Positions 1 to 8,229 of a DNA stretch of 53,458 nucleotides are shown piece after piece. The notes below the pieces were generated by a model. The model ran no database searches. It was not told where the DNA came from and saw nothing but the letters and a program-made list of their open reading frames with translations. Each line of letters begins with the position of its first letter. Position 1 is the stretch's first letter. This DNA is from Devosia psychrophila. Its GTDB lineage: Bacteria; Pseudomonadota; Alphaproteobacteria; Rhizobiales; Devosiaceae. The position numbers were made by a program, and so were the translations under genes. The stretch spans positions 1-53,458 of the forward strand of contig NZ_LAPV01000090.1 in assembly GCF_000971275.1 (NCBI RefSeq), given 5' to 3'.

Positions 1-63
1 CTCAAGACAAGCCGGCAGAAAGCTCGCTTGGTCACGGTCAGCAGCCTCGACAAAACGTCCCAT
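1..63 (-). CDS. Transposase, N-terminal 21 residues only (IS1182-like), runs off the left edge
   Basis: The minus strand from 63 to the left edge starts with ATG and reads MGRFVEAADRDQASFLPACL and onward. This resembles the start of IS1182-type DDE transposases, which open with a motif like 'RFVE..DR.Q..LLP..LE'. A purine-rich GGAG lies a few bases upstream of the ATG, as expected for a ribosome site. The rest of the gene is outside the window, so intactness cannot be judged. The stretch TGTGAAAACTCC on the minus strand near 101-114 could be close to the element's end, but no inverted repeat can be checked here. The family call rests on about 20 residues and is tentative. Confidence 0.5.
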   Translation of the reverse strand, partial: MGRFVEAADRDQASFLPACLE

Positions 64-388
64 CTGGCACCTCCGAAGCAGTGCCAGATCATACCATAAT
101 CCGGAGTTTTCACACAGCCTCCACCCCAAGTCGGCCATTGGAGAAGCCTCGTTCCATAATGTTAATTATGCGAACAATCACTTTCTACTGTTCAATAACC
201 GAACGTCATCATAAAGCAAGAACGAAGACCCGTGGGATCGGCCCGGGCGCCTAACCACCTACAGCGGTCAGGAGATCCATGCCAGTCCATGGCCAGAGCA
301 GTGAGCATGCGGGATCGTTCTAAATCAGCGAGACCATCGCCACGCGCGGTGGAGTCGTTCCCGGCTAAGCTCCAGCCGCAACAGAACG
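64..388. other. Gene-free stretch, 325 bp
   Basis: No convincing coding sequence is seen between the transposase start and the toxin gene. The first 60 bases probably belong to the end of the insertion sequence. The small open frames here lack recognisable motifs and ribosome sites. Confidence 0.5.
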
Positions 389-808
389 TTATTTTGTCCG
401 ATCGATCCGGGCGTTACCGGCGGCCAGATGTGGCGCAAAAGCTTGGCGGATTGCCTCAAGAAACACTTCGCTAAACCGACCTCGCGGCGGTGCGCTCGCG
501 TCGAGATGATAAGAGCGCTCAAGGATGTCGTAATTGTATTCGCTGACGGTAAGCCAGCCTCGCCCATAACCCGTGAGATTGGCGCGGCGGAGTTCCAGCT
601 TTGGAATTTCGATGGCGGTTTGCCCGTCAAAAGGCGGTTTTGAGGAAATCGGGAGCAGTATAAGATGGGTGTTGCCGTTGGCGTCGGTCATCGTCAACAG
701 CAGACAAACGGGGCGATCTTTTTCGCCGTGTTCGCGACCTTGTACGTCCTGCCAGCCCCATAAATAGGGATAGCCGACCACATCGCCCCGGCGGAATCCA
801 TCAGTCAA
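389..808 (-). CDS. Probable toxin of a type II toxin-antitoxin pair (PemK/MazF-like)
   Basis: A 139-residue protein lies directly downstream of a Phd/YefM-type antitoxin gene, the usual order for such pairs. Its start 'GFRRGDVVGYPY' is like the opening of PemK/MazF-fold proteins, which are commonly mRNA interferases. A later segment 'RPVCLLL' followed by 'THLILLPISSKPP' matches the conserved beta-strands of that fold. I chose the TTG start at 808, which overlaps the antitoxin stop by 8 bp; the frame is open to another TTG at 865, but that would overlap the antitoxin by 65 bp. RNase activity is inferred. Alternatively it is a related uncharacterised PemK-like protein without toxicity. Confidence 0.6.
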   Translation of the reverse strand: MTDGFRRGDVVGYPYLWGWQDVQGREHGEKDRPVCLLLTMTDANGNTHLILLPISSKPPFDGQTAIEIPKLELRRANLTGYGRGWLTVSEYNYDILERSYHLDASAPPRGRFSEVFLEAIRQAFAPHLAAGNARIDRTK

Positions 809-1088
809 GAGCGGGGGTCTTTGGCGTGGTGCTTGACGCCCGATACTCGTCGGAATCCTTCTCAAGTTGAGCTAGGATCATATCTGCTAGTTCTGACGGC
901 GTCTCGCTTGTGCGGTATACGCGGCGCGGGTCGCTGCGGTTGGTCAATCGCTCGTATTCCTCAACGGGGACGACGACCACCGAGGCACGGCCATGCTTGG
1001 TCAGGGTGATGGGTCCGCGCATGGCCTCGTCATGGTAGCGGCCAAAATGCCGGACAAACTCGACTGAGGAAATCGTTTTGGTTGGCAT
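801..1088 (-). CDS. Antitoxin, Phd/YefM family
   Basis: A 95-residue protein with 'ISSVEFVRHFGRYHDEAMRGPITLTKHGRASVVVVPVEEYERL' in its first half, in the classic Phd/YefM pattern (DNA-binding N-terminal fold with a 'G.PV.IT..GRP..V..' strand pair). The C-terminal half is charged and probably disordered until it wraps the toxin. I chose the ATG at 1088 because GGAG sits about 9 bases upstream; an in-frame ATG at 1103 is possible. It is the first gene of a two-gene operon and probably represses its own promoter through the palindrome at 1108-1120. Confidence 0.8.
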   Translation of the reverse strand: MPTKTISSVEFVRHFGRYHDEAMRGPITLTKHGRASVVVVPVEEYERLTNRSDPRRVYRTSETPSELADMILAQLEKDSDEYRASSTTPKTPALD

Positions 1089-1107
1089 GAGCCTAATCTC
1101 CATTTTC

Positions 1108-1120
1108 CTGTAATATACAG
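1108..1120. promoter_or_regulatory. Palindromic operator CTGTAATATACAG overlapping the toxin-antitoxin promoter
   Basis: CTGTA-ATA-TACAG has perfect 5-bp arms. On the minus strand a possible -10 (TATATT, 1117-1112) lies inside it and a possible -35 (TTGCGG, 1139-1134) sits 16 bases upstream. YefM/Phd antitoxins usually bind such short palindromes at their own promoter, so this is the likely autoregulatory site. Binding is inferred. Confidence 0.55.
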
Positions 1121-1139
1121 AAATAACAGAAAACCGCAA

Positions 1140-1823
1140 TCGTTATGGTTTGATATCGTGACGCTCCGGGTACGCGATCTCAAGCGTCATTGCCGTTCCA
1201 CCGTCAATGACCATTAGAACTCGTAGCCGCCGAGTTGGTTGTCGGCGCACCGGAAACGTCCGATAGGCGTCTCAGACTATTGGTTGAACGACATAGCGAG
1301 CGGCAGGTCGAACAGGCTTGCCCAGGCAGTCGCACTGGCCCGCTGGATCGGTACAATCGAGGTGGAGCCTGTCCACCACGCTCCCCTCCATATGCAGCTG
1401 GGGCTCACGTGCCCCAAGATGAAGGTGAAAACCGTCGTGAGCCGTACCGCGCAGCACCGTGTCGGGAACTGGCCCCTGTGCTCTTGCACAGAGCGTGCTC
1501 ATGATTTGCCAGCGATCGGCGTCGGAGAGGTCTCGGAAGTGCTCGACCGATCCAGGATACTACAGCATCCGCATCGGGGAGGTGCGTTCGAGGTCCCCGT
1601 GCCGGCAGAACATATGCACTGCCCGCGCGCCAGTCTCGCTAGGGGGTAGGACAATAAGTGAGCCGTCTTTCGCTAGCGGGTAATTGACGCAATTGAGCGG
1701 AGGACAGGGGTCTCGGGGTCGCCGCCCGGCTCAGGTCAGCGCGTCTTTGATCATCCGCTGAGCGGCACAATACCAACCCGCGCACCTAAACTTCATACCA
1801 AGGCTGTGAGTCCCAGCTTAGGC
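1140..1823. other. Gene-free stretch, about 680 bp
   Basis: Several open frames of 70-136 residues occur on both strands, but none shows a recognisable domain, a good ribosome site or consistent codon use. It separates the toxin-antitoxin pair from the sugar module and may be decayed sequence. Confidence 0.45.
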
Positions 1824-2696
1824 TCAGGCGGACCGATCATCGCTCAGGCCCCAGTCCAGCCTCATGCCAACATTCAGGCTATCGCTACCCGCAAGGGTGA
1901 CCAAACCGGGGCGGCCCGGCAAGTTATGGGCATTGACCGGATGCGACACCGGCTCAAAGCAGAAGAAGTCGGCCCCCGCGGAGGGAGAATACAGCATTGC
2001 CGTGTGAAGATCATCGGAACTGACGCGCACCGAGACGGCGTCGGGGCCTTGATCGATCTGCGTCTGGCCGGTCCAGCCAGCGAAGCCCACATTGATCCAG
2101 CCGTGCGGCAGGCCCCTGCGCCCGGCAAAGTCCAGGTCCGGCGGCAGAGCCACCGCCGCACGGGTTGCGGGCAAATGCTGCGCGTTCTCGGGCCAGTAGC
2201 CACTGGCGTCAAACCGAATTTGCGTCTGGCTTGAACGGGGAAACCATGGATGAAAGCCAGCACCGAATGGCAATGCCATGACGCCCAGATTGGTTAGCTC
2301 CAGACGAGCCGCCAAGCCATGTTCGTCCAGACGATAACGGACTGCGGCCCCGTACCGAAAGGGACCGAACGAGCCATCGGGTAACTGCAAGGCGACGCTG
2401 TTGTCCGTTTGCTCAGTCACCAGCCAACGGCGCTGAAACGCGTCGCCGTGAATTGGCAGGGGCTCCCCGGGCAGGTTCGGCGGCAATGCATAATCGCTGC
2501 CGTCGTGATGAAAGCCGCCAGCGATCCGATTGGAGAACGGCGCCAGCAGGTTCATCGCCAAAGCGAAGGGGCCGTCGGCCTTGATTCCAGACCAAGGCCG
2601 TAGCAACGGCCGATCCCCCAGCCACAATCGGGCGAGCCCTGCGCCCATTTCGGGTAAAATCTCCACGCGCGCCTGGCCTGCCGCGAGTTGGATCAC
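1824..2696 (-). CDS. Aldose 1-epimerase (mutarotase) family protein
   Basis: A 290-residue protein of the galactose-mutarotase fold, which interconverts alpha and beta anomers of a free sugar in the cytoplasm. Visible family marks are 'NRIAGGFHHDG' (near residue 57), 'PIHGDAFQRRW' with the general-acid histidine, 'GAGFHPWF' with the second histidine, and a late 'CFEPVSHPVNAHN' with the likely catalytic glutamate. The start is a GTG directly after the SDR stop codon, so the two genes are translationally close. It is the last gene of the minus-strand sugar operon and probably prepares the anomer used by the SDR or the dehydratase route. Confidence 0.85.
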   Translation of the reverse strand: MIQLAAGQARVEILPEMGAGLARLWLGDRPLLRPWSGIKADGPFALAMNLLAPFSNRIAGGFHHDGSDYALPPNLPGEPLPIHGDAFQRRWLVTEQTDNSVALQLPDGSFGPFRYGAAVRYRLDEHGLAARLELTNLGVMALPFGAGFHPWFPRSSQTQIRFDASGYWPENAQHLPATRAAVALPPDLDFAGRRGLPHGWINVGFAGWTGQTQIDQGPDAVSVRVSSDDLHTAMLYSPSAGADFFCFEPVSHPVNAHNLPGRPGLVTLAGSDSLNVGMRLDWGLSDDRSA

Positions 2697-3410
2697 CTAC
2701 CAGCCCCCATCGATGGCAATATTCTGCCCGGAGATCATCCGTGCCGCATCAGAGACAAGAAACAGCAGCAGATTGGCCACATCTTCGGCTTGCAGGCGCT
2801 GCTTGAGACATTGTCGGTCCAGCACCCAGTCATTGTATTCCGCCAGCCGATCGGCGAAGACGCGGTTTTCGGCTTCGGACACCACGGCGCCCGGGGAAAT
2901 GGCATTCACGGTGATGCCGTATTTGCCCAGTTCCCGCGCCAGCCCCTTGGTCAGCCCCAGCATGGCCCCCTTCGAGGCTACATAGGGCACATAGCCATCC
3001 CATTGCCCCGTCAAGGTGATTGAGGTCATATTGACGATCCGCCCCCAGCCGGCGGCTTTCATGGCCGGCGCGCAGACCCGCGCCAGGACGAACGCAGCGG
3101 ACGAGTTGACCCGGATCTGATCCTCATACTCAATCAGGCTGAAAGCCTCATGCGGCTTGTTGATAATCAAAGCCGCATTGTTGACGAGGATATCGATCGG
3201 ATCGTCTGCCACGGCCTCGGACACGGCCGCTTCGGTCCCCGCCAGATCGTTGAGATCAACCCCTAAAAACTCAATTCCTGGCGGGGCTTTGCCGCCGGGG
3301 CGGTCAAGCACCGTAACCCGGATGCCGGCGGCGGCAAGCGCCGCCACATAGGCGCGACCAATAGTGCCCAATCCCCCGGTGACCAGCGCATGTCTTGCTG
3401 AAAGCGGCAT
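2697..3410 (-). CDS. SDR-family sugar dehydrogenase
   Basis: A 237-residue classical short-chain dehydrogenase/reductase. The nucleotide-binding motif 'TGGLGTIG' is near residue 11, 'NNAA' follows in the middle, and the catalytic 'YVASK' follows a serine-containing strand. The C-terminal 'SGQNIAIDGGW' is standard for the family. An aspartate after the second strand (VLDRPG) suggests NAD rather than NADP. It lies between the transporter ATPase and the mutarotase, so it probably oxidises the imported sugar or a sugar alcohol or acid derived from it. The exact substrate is not readable. Confidence 0.85.
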   Translation of the reverse strand: MPLSARHALVTGGLGTIGRAYVAALAAAGIRVTVLDRPGGKAPPGIEFLGVDLNDLAGTEAAVSEAVADDPIDILVNNAALIINKPHEAFSLIEYEDQIRVNSSAAFVLARVCAPAMKAAGWGRIVNMTSITLTGQWDGYVPYVASKGAMLGLTKGLARELGKYGITVNAISPGAVVSEAENRVFADRLAEYNDWVLDRQCLKQRLQAEDVANLLLFLVSDAARMISGQNIAIDGGW

Positions 3411-3421
3411 CCTGTCTGTCC

Positions 3422-4165
3422 CTATAGAACCTGGAGAATTTCTTCGATCGACGTCTCGGCAATCGGCTTGTCGAGCACGATCTCGCCCATCGCCATGGCC
3501 ACGATCCGCTCGCAGCAGGCAAAGACGTGGTGCAAATTATGGCTGATGAAAATGCCGGTCACATTCTGGGCCTTCAGGGACTGAACGAACCCGATCACCT
3601 TGGCGGTTTCCTTCACTGAAAGATGGTTCGTCGGCTCGTCGAGGATCATCACCTTGGACTTGAAATGCATGGCCCGGGCAATGGCAACGCCCTGGCGCTG
3701 GCCGCCCGAAAGTTCGCCGACCAGCGCATCCGGCGAGCGCAGATGCAGGTCGACATTGGCAATCGCGGCCACGCTCTCGGTGCGCATCCTGGCCTCGTCC
3801 AGCAGGCCGACCCCCATGAACGAAGCCTTCAGCGGCTCGCGCCCGATGAACATGTTGCGGGCGATGGACATGTTGGGGACCATCGAGTTGTACTGGTAAA
3901 TCGTCTCGATCCCCAGATTCATCGCATCACGTGGATTGTCGATAGCGGCCAGCTTGCCTTCGACGTAGATTTCGCCCTCATCCTTGGCATGCAGGCCGGC
4001 CAGGATCGAGATCAGCGTCGACTTGCCCGCCCCGTTGTCCCCTACCAGCCCGACGGCCTCGTTGGCCCTGAAATCCACGCTGACGCCGCGCAGCGCATGC
4101 ACGCCGGAATACCATTTGTGGACATTGCGGACTGAAATAATCGGTTGTTCCTGGCTGTTCATCAT
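3422..4165 (-). CDS. Sugar ABC transporter ATPase, single-domain (FrcA-like)
   Basis: A 247-residue ATP-binding subunit that powers uptake by the neighbouring permease. Walker A 'GDNGAGKSTL' is near residue 43, the signature 'LSGGQRQGV' and Walker B 'VMILDEPTNHL' follow. It has one ATPase domain, as in FrcA, unlike the duplicated ~500-residue RbsA/XylG proteins of the same transporter class. I chose the ATG at 4165, whose A is also the last base of the permease TGA; another ATG follows immediately at 4162. A longer in-frame start upstream would overlap the permease by about 100 bp. Confidence 0.9.
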   Translation of the reverse strand: MMNSQEQPIISVRNVHKWYSGVHALRGVSVDFRANEAVGLVGDNGAGKSTLISILAGLHAKDEGEIYVEGKLAAIDNPRDAMNLGIETIYQYNSMVPNMSIARNMFIGREPLKASFMGVGLLDEARMRTESVAAIANVDLHLRSPDALVGELSGGQRQGVAIARAMHFKSKVMILDEPTNHLSVKETAKVIGFVQSLKAQNVTGIFISHNLHHVFACCERIVAMAMGEIVLDKPIAETSIEEILQVL

Positions 4166-5145
4166 CAGGTCTCCACCTTCATGGACTGGCCGCGCTTGCG
4201 CAGCCACGAATTGCCTACCACGGCCAGGATGGTTAGGGCGCCCACGGCGAATTTGAACCAATTGCTGTCCACCTGGCTCAGCACCATGCCGTTATCGATC
4301 ACCCGGATCAGAATGGCACCGATAATGCCGCCCATGATCGAGCCGATCCCACCCAGCAGGGAGGCCCCACCGATCACCGCTGCCGCCACTGCGGCCAGTT
4401 CCAGCCCCTCCCCGATCGAGGGCAGGGGCGAACCGATGCGCATCACCTGGATGCTCCCGGCGAAGCCCGCCAGCACCGAACAGATCATGAAGCAGGCGAT
4501 CTTGACCCTGGCGGTCGGAATGCCCATAGCGGTCGCCGCCGGCAAAAATCCCCCTGTCGCCCGCACCCAGTTGCCGAAATTGGTCTTCGACAGCAGCAGG
4601 CTGACCGCCATAGCGATGACAACGAACCACAAAAAGGACGCGCGGAGCAGGTTACCCGGCCCGACAAACTCGACAAACAGCCAGGTCGGAATGGCATCGA
4701 CCTGAAGCCGCGGCGGAAATCCGCCCGAGATCACCACGGTCAGGGAGCGTACCATGAACAACATGCCCAGCGTGGTGATGAACGATGGAATGGCAAACCG
4801 TATCGTCAACCAGCCATTCAGAAACCCGATGAACGCGCAGACCAGCAGTCCGGCCACTATCGCGGGCCAGAACGGCCAGCCGCCAGCCATCAGGACCGCC
4901 ATGGTCATGGGGCAGATGGCAAATACCGACCCCACTGAAAGATCGAACTCGCCGCAGATCATCAACAGGGTCACACCGATGGCCACCAGCGCCATTTCCG
5001 GCATCAGACCAAGGATGCCGCGCAAATTCGCCGGGCTCAGGAACACGCCGTTCGACATGATCTGGAAAAAGAAAACCAAGCCGGCCAGCAAAAGAGCAGC
5101 GGCGAGTTCAGGCTTTTGCAGTGAAATCTTGATAAATCGCCTCAT
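4165..5145 (-). CDS. Sugar ABC transporter permease (RbsC/FrcC-like)
   Basis: A 326-residue inner-membrane protein with about eight to ten hydrophobic segments. The stretch 'GEFDLSVGSVFAICPM' near residue 64 and 'GGASLLGGIGSIMGGIIGA' near the end are hallmarks of the ribose/xylose-type permease family. It forms the channel with the ATPase encoded directly downstream (overlapping stop and start) and receives sugar from the binding protein encoded upstream. A strong hairpin lies in the gap before this gene. Confidence 0.93.
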   Translation of the reverse strand: MRRFIKISLQKPELAAALLLAGLVFFFQIMSNGVFLSPANLRGILGLMPEMALVAIGVTLLMICGEFDLSVGSVFAICPMTMAVLMAGGWPFWPAIVAGLLVCAFIGFLNGWLTIRFAIPSFITTLGMLFMVRSLTVVISGGFPPRLQVDAIPTWLFVEFVGPGNLLRASFLWFVVIAMAVSLLLSKTNFGNWVRATGGFLPAATAMGIPTARVKIACFMICSVLAGFAGSIQVMRIGSPLPSIGEGLELAAVAAAVIGGASLLGGIGSIMGGIIGAILIRVIDNGMVLSQVDSNWFKFAVGALTILAVVGNSWLRKRGQSMKVET

Positions 5146-5174
5146 CCCGGCCTATCCTTTTTGCAAACGGTTTC

Positions 5175-5202
5175 CCTCCGGGCGCACAGCGGCGCCCGGA
5201 GG
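5175..5202 (-). promoter_or_regulatory. Intercistronic stem-loop between sugar-binding protein and permease
   Basis: CCTCCGGGCGC pairs with GCGCCCGGAGG, a perfect 11-bp stem with a 6-base loop. It lies just after the binding-protein stop codon on the minus strand and is not followed by a T-tract. Such hairpins after binding-protein genes often protect the upstream message from 3' decay or partly end transcription, giving more binding protein than permease. That role is inferred here. Confidence 0.65.
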
Positions 5203-5212
5203 AAGAGCCGGG

Positions 5213-6187
5213 CTAGCGCAACCCCTTGGCGGACAAATCCATGATCGAATCCGCGTCTTCCGCCTTCACAATGCCCTGGCCGGTGTCGATATCGGTCGGC
5301 GCCAAGCCAAAATTCTTGGCCAGATAGACTTCCATCACCGGCATGAAGCCTTGCATGTAGGGCTGCTGGTCCACCTCAACCTGAATGTAACCAGCCTTCA
5401 TCTGCTCGATGACTTCGGGCACCAGATCGAACCCTGCCAGCAGAACCTTGCCGGGCGCATCGCCCCGGTCGGCCAGCACCCGCGCGACGCTGGCGTGCCA
5501 AAAGCCGGTGTCAAAATAGGCGGTCAAGTCGGGGTGGCCCGCCAGATAGGCGCCGACGCGGTCAGAGGTCACAGCAAGGTCGGTGCCGCTATCGATTTTC
5601 TCCCAGGTGATATCGCGGCCTGAACTGGCCTTGTATTCCTCAAGGAAATTGATGACGCCCTGGCCGCGCTGCTCGGACCAGTTCTGGCCCGGTGCGGAAA
5701 TGCCGACCAGCACGCGGATCGGACCATCGGCGGGGAAATTGGCCGACTGGGCCTGCCCCAGCGAATAGCCTGCCGCCTGGAAACCCTGGCCGATAAAGGC
5801 CTGCCGAGCGTTGCCCTTGGCGCCTTCCAGATCATCGACGTTGACGGCGATGACGGTAATCCCTGCATCGCGGGCGCGCTGAATCGGCTCGTCCAGCGCT
5901 TCGTTGTCGACGATGGTGGTCAACAGTGCATCCGGATTGCGGGCAATGGCCGCTTCAATATTGGCCAGCTGCTCAGTCACCGAGCCTTCGGTCTGGGTGA
6001 ACAGCATCTGGCATTCGGCATCGACCTTGCCACAGGCGTCCTCGAAGCCCTTCTTGACAGCCTGCCAGAAGGTATTGGAAGCCGATGAATGATGCGCAAA
6101 TACAATCTGTAGCTTATCTTGCGCCGTGGCCACATTTGCGGTCGTCATCGCCAAAGCGAATGCGAGCGTGGTCGTTACGAGTTTCAT
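5213..6187 (-). CDS. Periplasmic sugar-binding protein (RbsB-like, family 1)
   Basis: A 324-residue protein with a clear signal peptide (MKLVTTTLAFALAMTTANVATAQ) and the two-lobed peripheral-binding fold typical of ribose/xylose receptors. Marks are 'IVFAHHSSASNTFWQAVKKGFEDA' at the N-terminus, 'ITVIAVNVDD' in the hinge region and 'QPYMQGFMPVMEVYLAKN' near the C-terminus. It captures the substrate for the permease/ATPase pair encoded downstream. The enolase-superfamily dehydratase gene lies just upstream, with 27 bp between them, so sugar uptake and processing are co-expressed. Confidence 0.92.
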   Translation of the reverse strand: MKLVTTTLAFALAMTTANVATAQDKLQIVFAHHSSASNTFWQAVKKGFEDACGKVDAECQMLFTQTEGSVTEQLANIEAAIARNPDALLTTIVDNEALDEPIQRARDAGITVIAVNVDDLEGAKGNARQAFIGQGFQAAGYSLGQAQSANFPADGPIRVLVGISAPGQNWSEQRGQGVINFLEEYKASSGRDITWEKIDSGTDLAVTSDRVGAYLAGHPDLTAYFDTGFWHASVARVLADRGDAPGKVLLAGFDLVPEVIEQMKAGYIQVEVDQQPYMQGFMPVMEVYLAKNFGLAPTDIDTGQGIVKAEDADSIMDLSAKGLR

Positions 6188-6214
6188 TATTGCTCCTCCT
6201 GAGCGTTGCTTAGT

Positions 6215-7420
6215 TTACAGGCTGGCTGCGTCAGAAATTTTCCTCGACACAGTAAAGGCCCGATCCAGATCTGGATGCAGTTCCATTCCAAGTCCGGCTC
6301 CGGGGGGGACCGAAATCATGCCGTCCTTCACTTCTGGCAGCGCGGTCACGAGATCGCGGTACCAGGTTCGATAGAATGCCCGCACGCTTTCCTGCACGAG
6401 GGCATTCGGCGCATTGAGCGATAGGTGGGTTGAGGCGCACAGGACCACTGGTCCGGTGCAATCGTGGGGCGCGATCGGCAGATGCCAGGCTTCCGCCATC
6501 GAGGCGATCTTGCGCGCCTCCGACAGCCCGCCGCACCAGCTCAGGTCCAGCATGACGACGCCTGCCGCGCCGGTTTCCAGCAGATCGCGGAACCCCCATC
6601 GCGACCCTAGCGTCTCGGACGCCGAGATTGGCGCTGGCGAGACCGCTGCGTAGCGCGCCAGACTGGACAGACTATCCATCTTGATGGGGTCTTCATGCCA
6701 GAAGGTATTATAGGGCTCGAGCGCCTTGGCAATCTGCATGGCCGGCAGGAGTTGCCACATGCCATGAAACTCCACCATGATATCCATCTTGTCGCCAACC
6801 GCGGCACGGATTTTCTCGAATGGTTCCAGCGCTCGTTTCAAGTCGGGAGCAGAAATATACTGCCCCCGCGAGGCCTCGGCCGCCGCATCAAACGGCCAGA
6901 TCTTCAGTGCCGTAATGCCCTCTTCGAGCAGCGAGTGTGCCAGTTCATCGGCGTGATGTAGGAAGCCATTCAGATCATCATAGTGTTTGTGGCCACCGCC
7001 CAAATCATAATTGCCGGTCGTCTGCCCGGTTGCCTTCTTGATATATTCCGTGCCGGCGCAGGTATTGTAGGTGCGAATCTCGCGCCGCGTAAAACCGCCC
7101 AAGAGCTGGGCAATGGGTTGATTAACCGCCTTGCCGAACAAGTCCCAGAGCGCAATGTCGAAGGCCGAGTTGCCGCGCACTTCGGCCCCCGAGGAACGGA
7201 AGCCGACATAGCCCACCAGATCGCCGGAGAGCTTGTCGATCTCCAGCGGATCGCGCCCGATCACCCGTGGCGCAATATATTCATGCACATGGGCCTCGAC
7301 CGTCGCGGCGCCAAAGAAGGTTTCGCCCAGGCCGACGAGCCCCTCGTCAGTATGCACCTGCAGCCAGAGCAAGTTTGGCCGTTCGGCGATGCGGATCGTC
7401 TCAAGCGCGGTAATTTTCAT
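6215..7420 (-). CDS. Enolase-superfamily sugar-acid dehydratase (mandelate racemase/muconate lactonizing family)
   Basis: A 401-residue protein opening with 'MKITALETIRI', a typical start of this family. The N-terminal capping domain is followed by the barrel with 'ALKIWPFD', metal-ligand strands 'DIMVEFHG', 'WHEDPI' and 'SASETL', and the catalytic histidine in 'APHDCTGP'. The family removes water from sugar acids (galactonate, gluconate, fuconate and similar) to give 2-keto-3-deoxy acids. I chose the ATG at 7420 because it begins the conserved domain; the frame stays open to 7480. It lies 7 bp after the GntR gene. The exact sugar acid cannot be read, and a cycloisomerase is possible. Confidence 0.85.
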   Translation of the reverse strand: MKITALETIRIAERPNLLWLQVHTDEGLVGLGETFFGAATVEAHVHEYIAPRVIGRDPLEIDKLSGDLVGYVGFRSSGAEVRGNSAFDIALWDLFGKAVNQPIAQLLGGFTRREIRTYNTCAGTEYIKKATGQTTGNYDLGGGHKHYDDLNGFLHHADELAHSLLEEGITALKIWPFDAAAEASRGQYISAPDLKRALEPFEKIRAAVGDKMDIMVEFHGMWQLLPAMQIAKALEPYNTFWHEDPIKMDSLSSLARYAAVSPAPISASETLGSRWGFRDLLETGAAGVVMLDLSWCGGLSEARKIASMAEAWHLPIAPHDCTGPVVLCASTHLSLNAPNALVQESVRAFYRTWYRDLVTALPEVKDGMISVPPGAGLGMELHPDLDRAFTVSRKISDAASL

Positions 7421-7427
7421 GGTTTCC

Positions 7428-8135
7428 TCAGGACAGGCCAGCCGACAGCAGGGCCCGGACACTCTCGTCAAAATGCACACCCATCAGTTCAACAGCGCGT
7501 TGCGGGTCTCCGGCGCCGATGGCTTCAGCGATCCCCTCATGAGTGGCGAGCATGGCCTCGCGCGCCTCGGCGGTGGTCCGGCTTTTCCAGCCCACCAGCC
7601 AGGTCTGGCGGGTGATACCCTGAAACGCACCGACGATGAGCGCGAAAACGGGATTTTTCGACGCCGCCGCCAGGGCCCGGTGAAAGGCCAGGTCCTGCTC
7701 CATCAGCTCCTCGGGGTTGTTGGCCGCCTTGCGCATTGCGCGGGCAATGGCCAGTATTGCCGTTGCCTCGGCATCGCTGCGCCGGATGCTGGCCAGCACC
7801 ACGATGCGCGATTCTATGGTGCGGCGGACATCGTAGATCTGCTGGATATTGATCTGATCGGTATAAACGCCATGCTCAAAAATCAGCGACATGGCGCCAT
7901 GGTCGATCGGCGATACGGTCGCGCGTTTGCCAGTAGCAAGCTCAATGATCCGCATCGCTGCCAGCGAGCGGTAGGCCTCCCGCACGACAGTGCGCGATAC
8001 ATTGAGTTCCCTGGATAGATTTGCCTCCGACGGCAATTTGTCACCGGGCAAAAGATCGTTCTCACGAATGTGGCGGGTGATGGCGCCGATTGCCGTGCCG
8101 ACCAGCCCACCCTCCTTTGCCTCATAAAGCGACAT
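7428..8135 (-). CDS. GntR-family regulator (FadR/FCD type) of the sugar module
   Basis: A 235-residue transcription factor. The N-terminal winged helix contains 'DLLPGDKLPSEANLSRELNVSRTVVREAYRSLAAM', the GntR helix-turn-helix; the C-terminal FCD ligand domain contains 'DLAFHRALAAASKNPVF'. I chose the ATG at 8135 because GGAG lies about 8 bases upstream. It is the first gene of the minus-strand sugar operon and lies opposite the lactonase gene, so it probably controls both and itself, with a sugar acid as the likely signal. A palindrome at 8171-8181 overlaps its promoter. Confidence 0.9.
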   Translation of the reverse strand: MSLYEAKEGGLVGTAIGAITRHIRENDLLPGDKLPSEANLSRELNVSRTVVREAYRSLAAMRIIELATGKRATVSPIDHGAMSLIFEHGVYTDQINIQQIYDVRRTIESRIVVLASIRRSDAEATAILAIARAMRKAANNPEELMEQDLAFHRALAAASKNPVFALIVGAFQGITRQTWLVGWKSRTTAEAREAMLATHEGIAEAIGAGDPQRAVELMGVHFDESVRALLSAGLS

Positions 8136-8170
8136 ACCGATCTCCAGCAACTTGTATGATAGGTTTAACT

Positions 8171-8207
8171 TGAACTGTTCATAATTGCTCCATATCATGA
8201 CTGTCAA
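8171..8207 (-). promoter_or_regulatory. Promoter of the sugar operon with an overlapping palindromic operator
   Basis: On the minus strand TTGACA (8207-8202) and TATGAA (8183-8178) are 18 bases apart and look like a sigma-70 promoter for the GntR-led operon. TGAACTGTTCA (8171-8181, palindromic around one base) overlaps the -10 element, a good position for a repressor site. Assignment to the adjacent GntR protein is inferred. Confidence 0.5.
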
Positions 8208-8229
8208 GTTCCTTCGGAGGAGATTGGGC

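Noticed and set aside
1239..1649. A 136-codon plus-strand frame in the gap before the mutarotase
   Set aside because: No ribosome site, no recognisable motif and several competing frames on both strands. A short minus-strand frame at 1277-1489 vaguely recalled a YceK-type lipoprotein, but the match fails on close reading.
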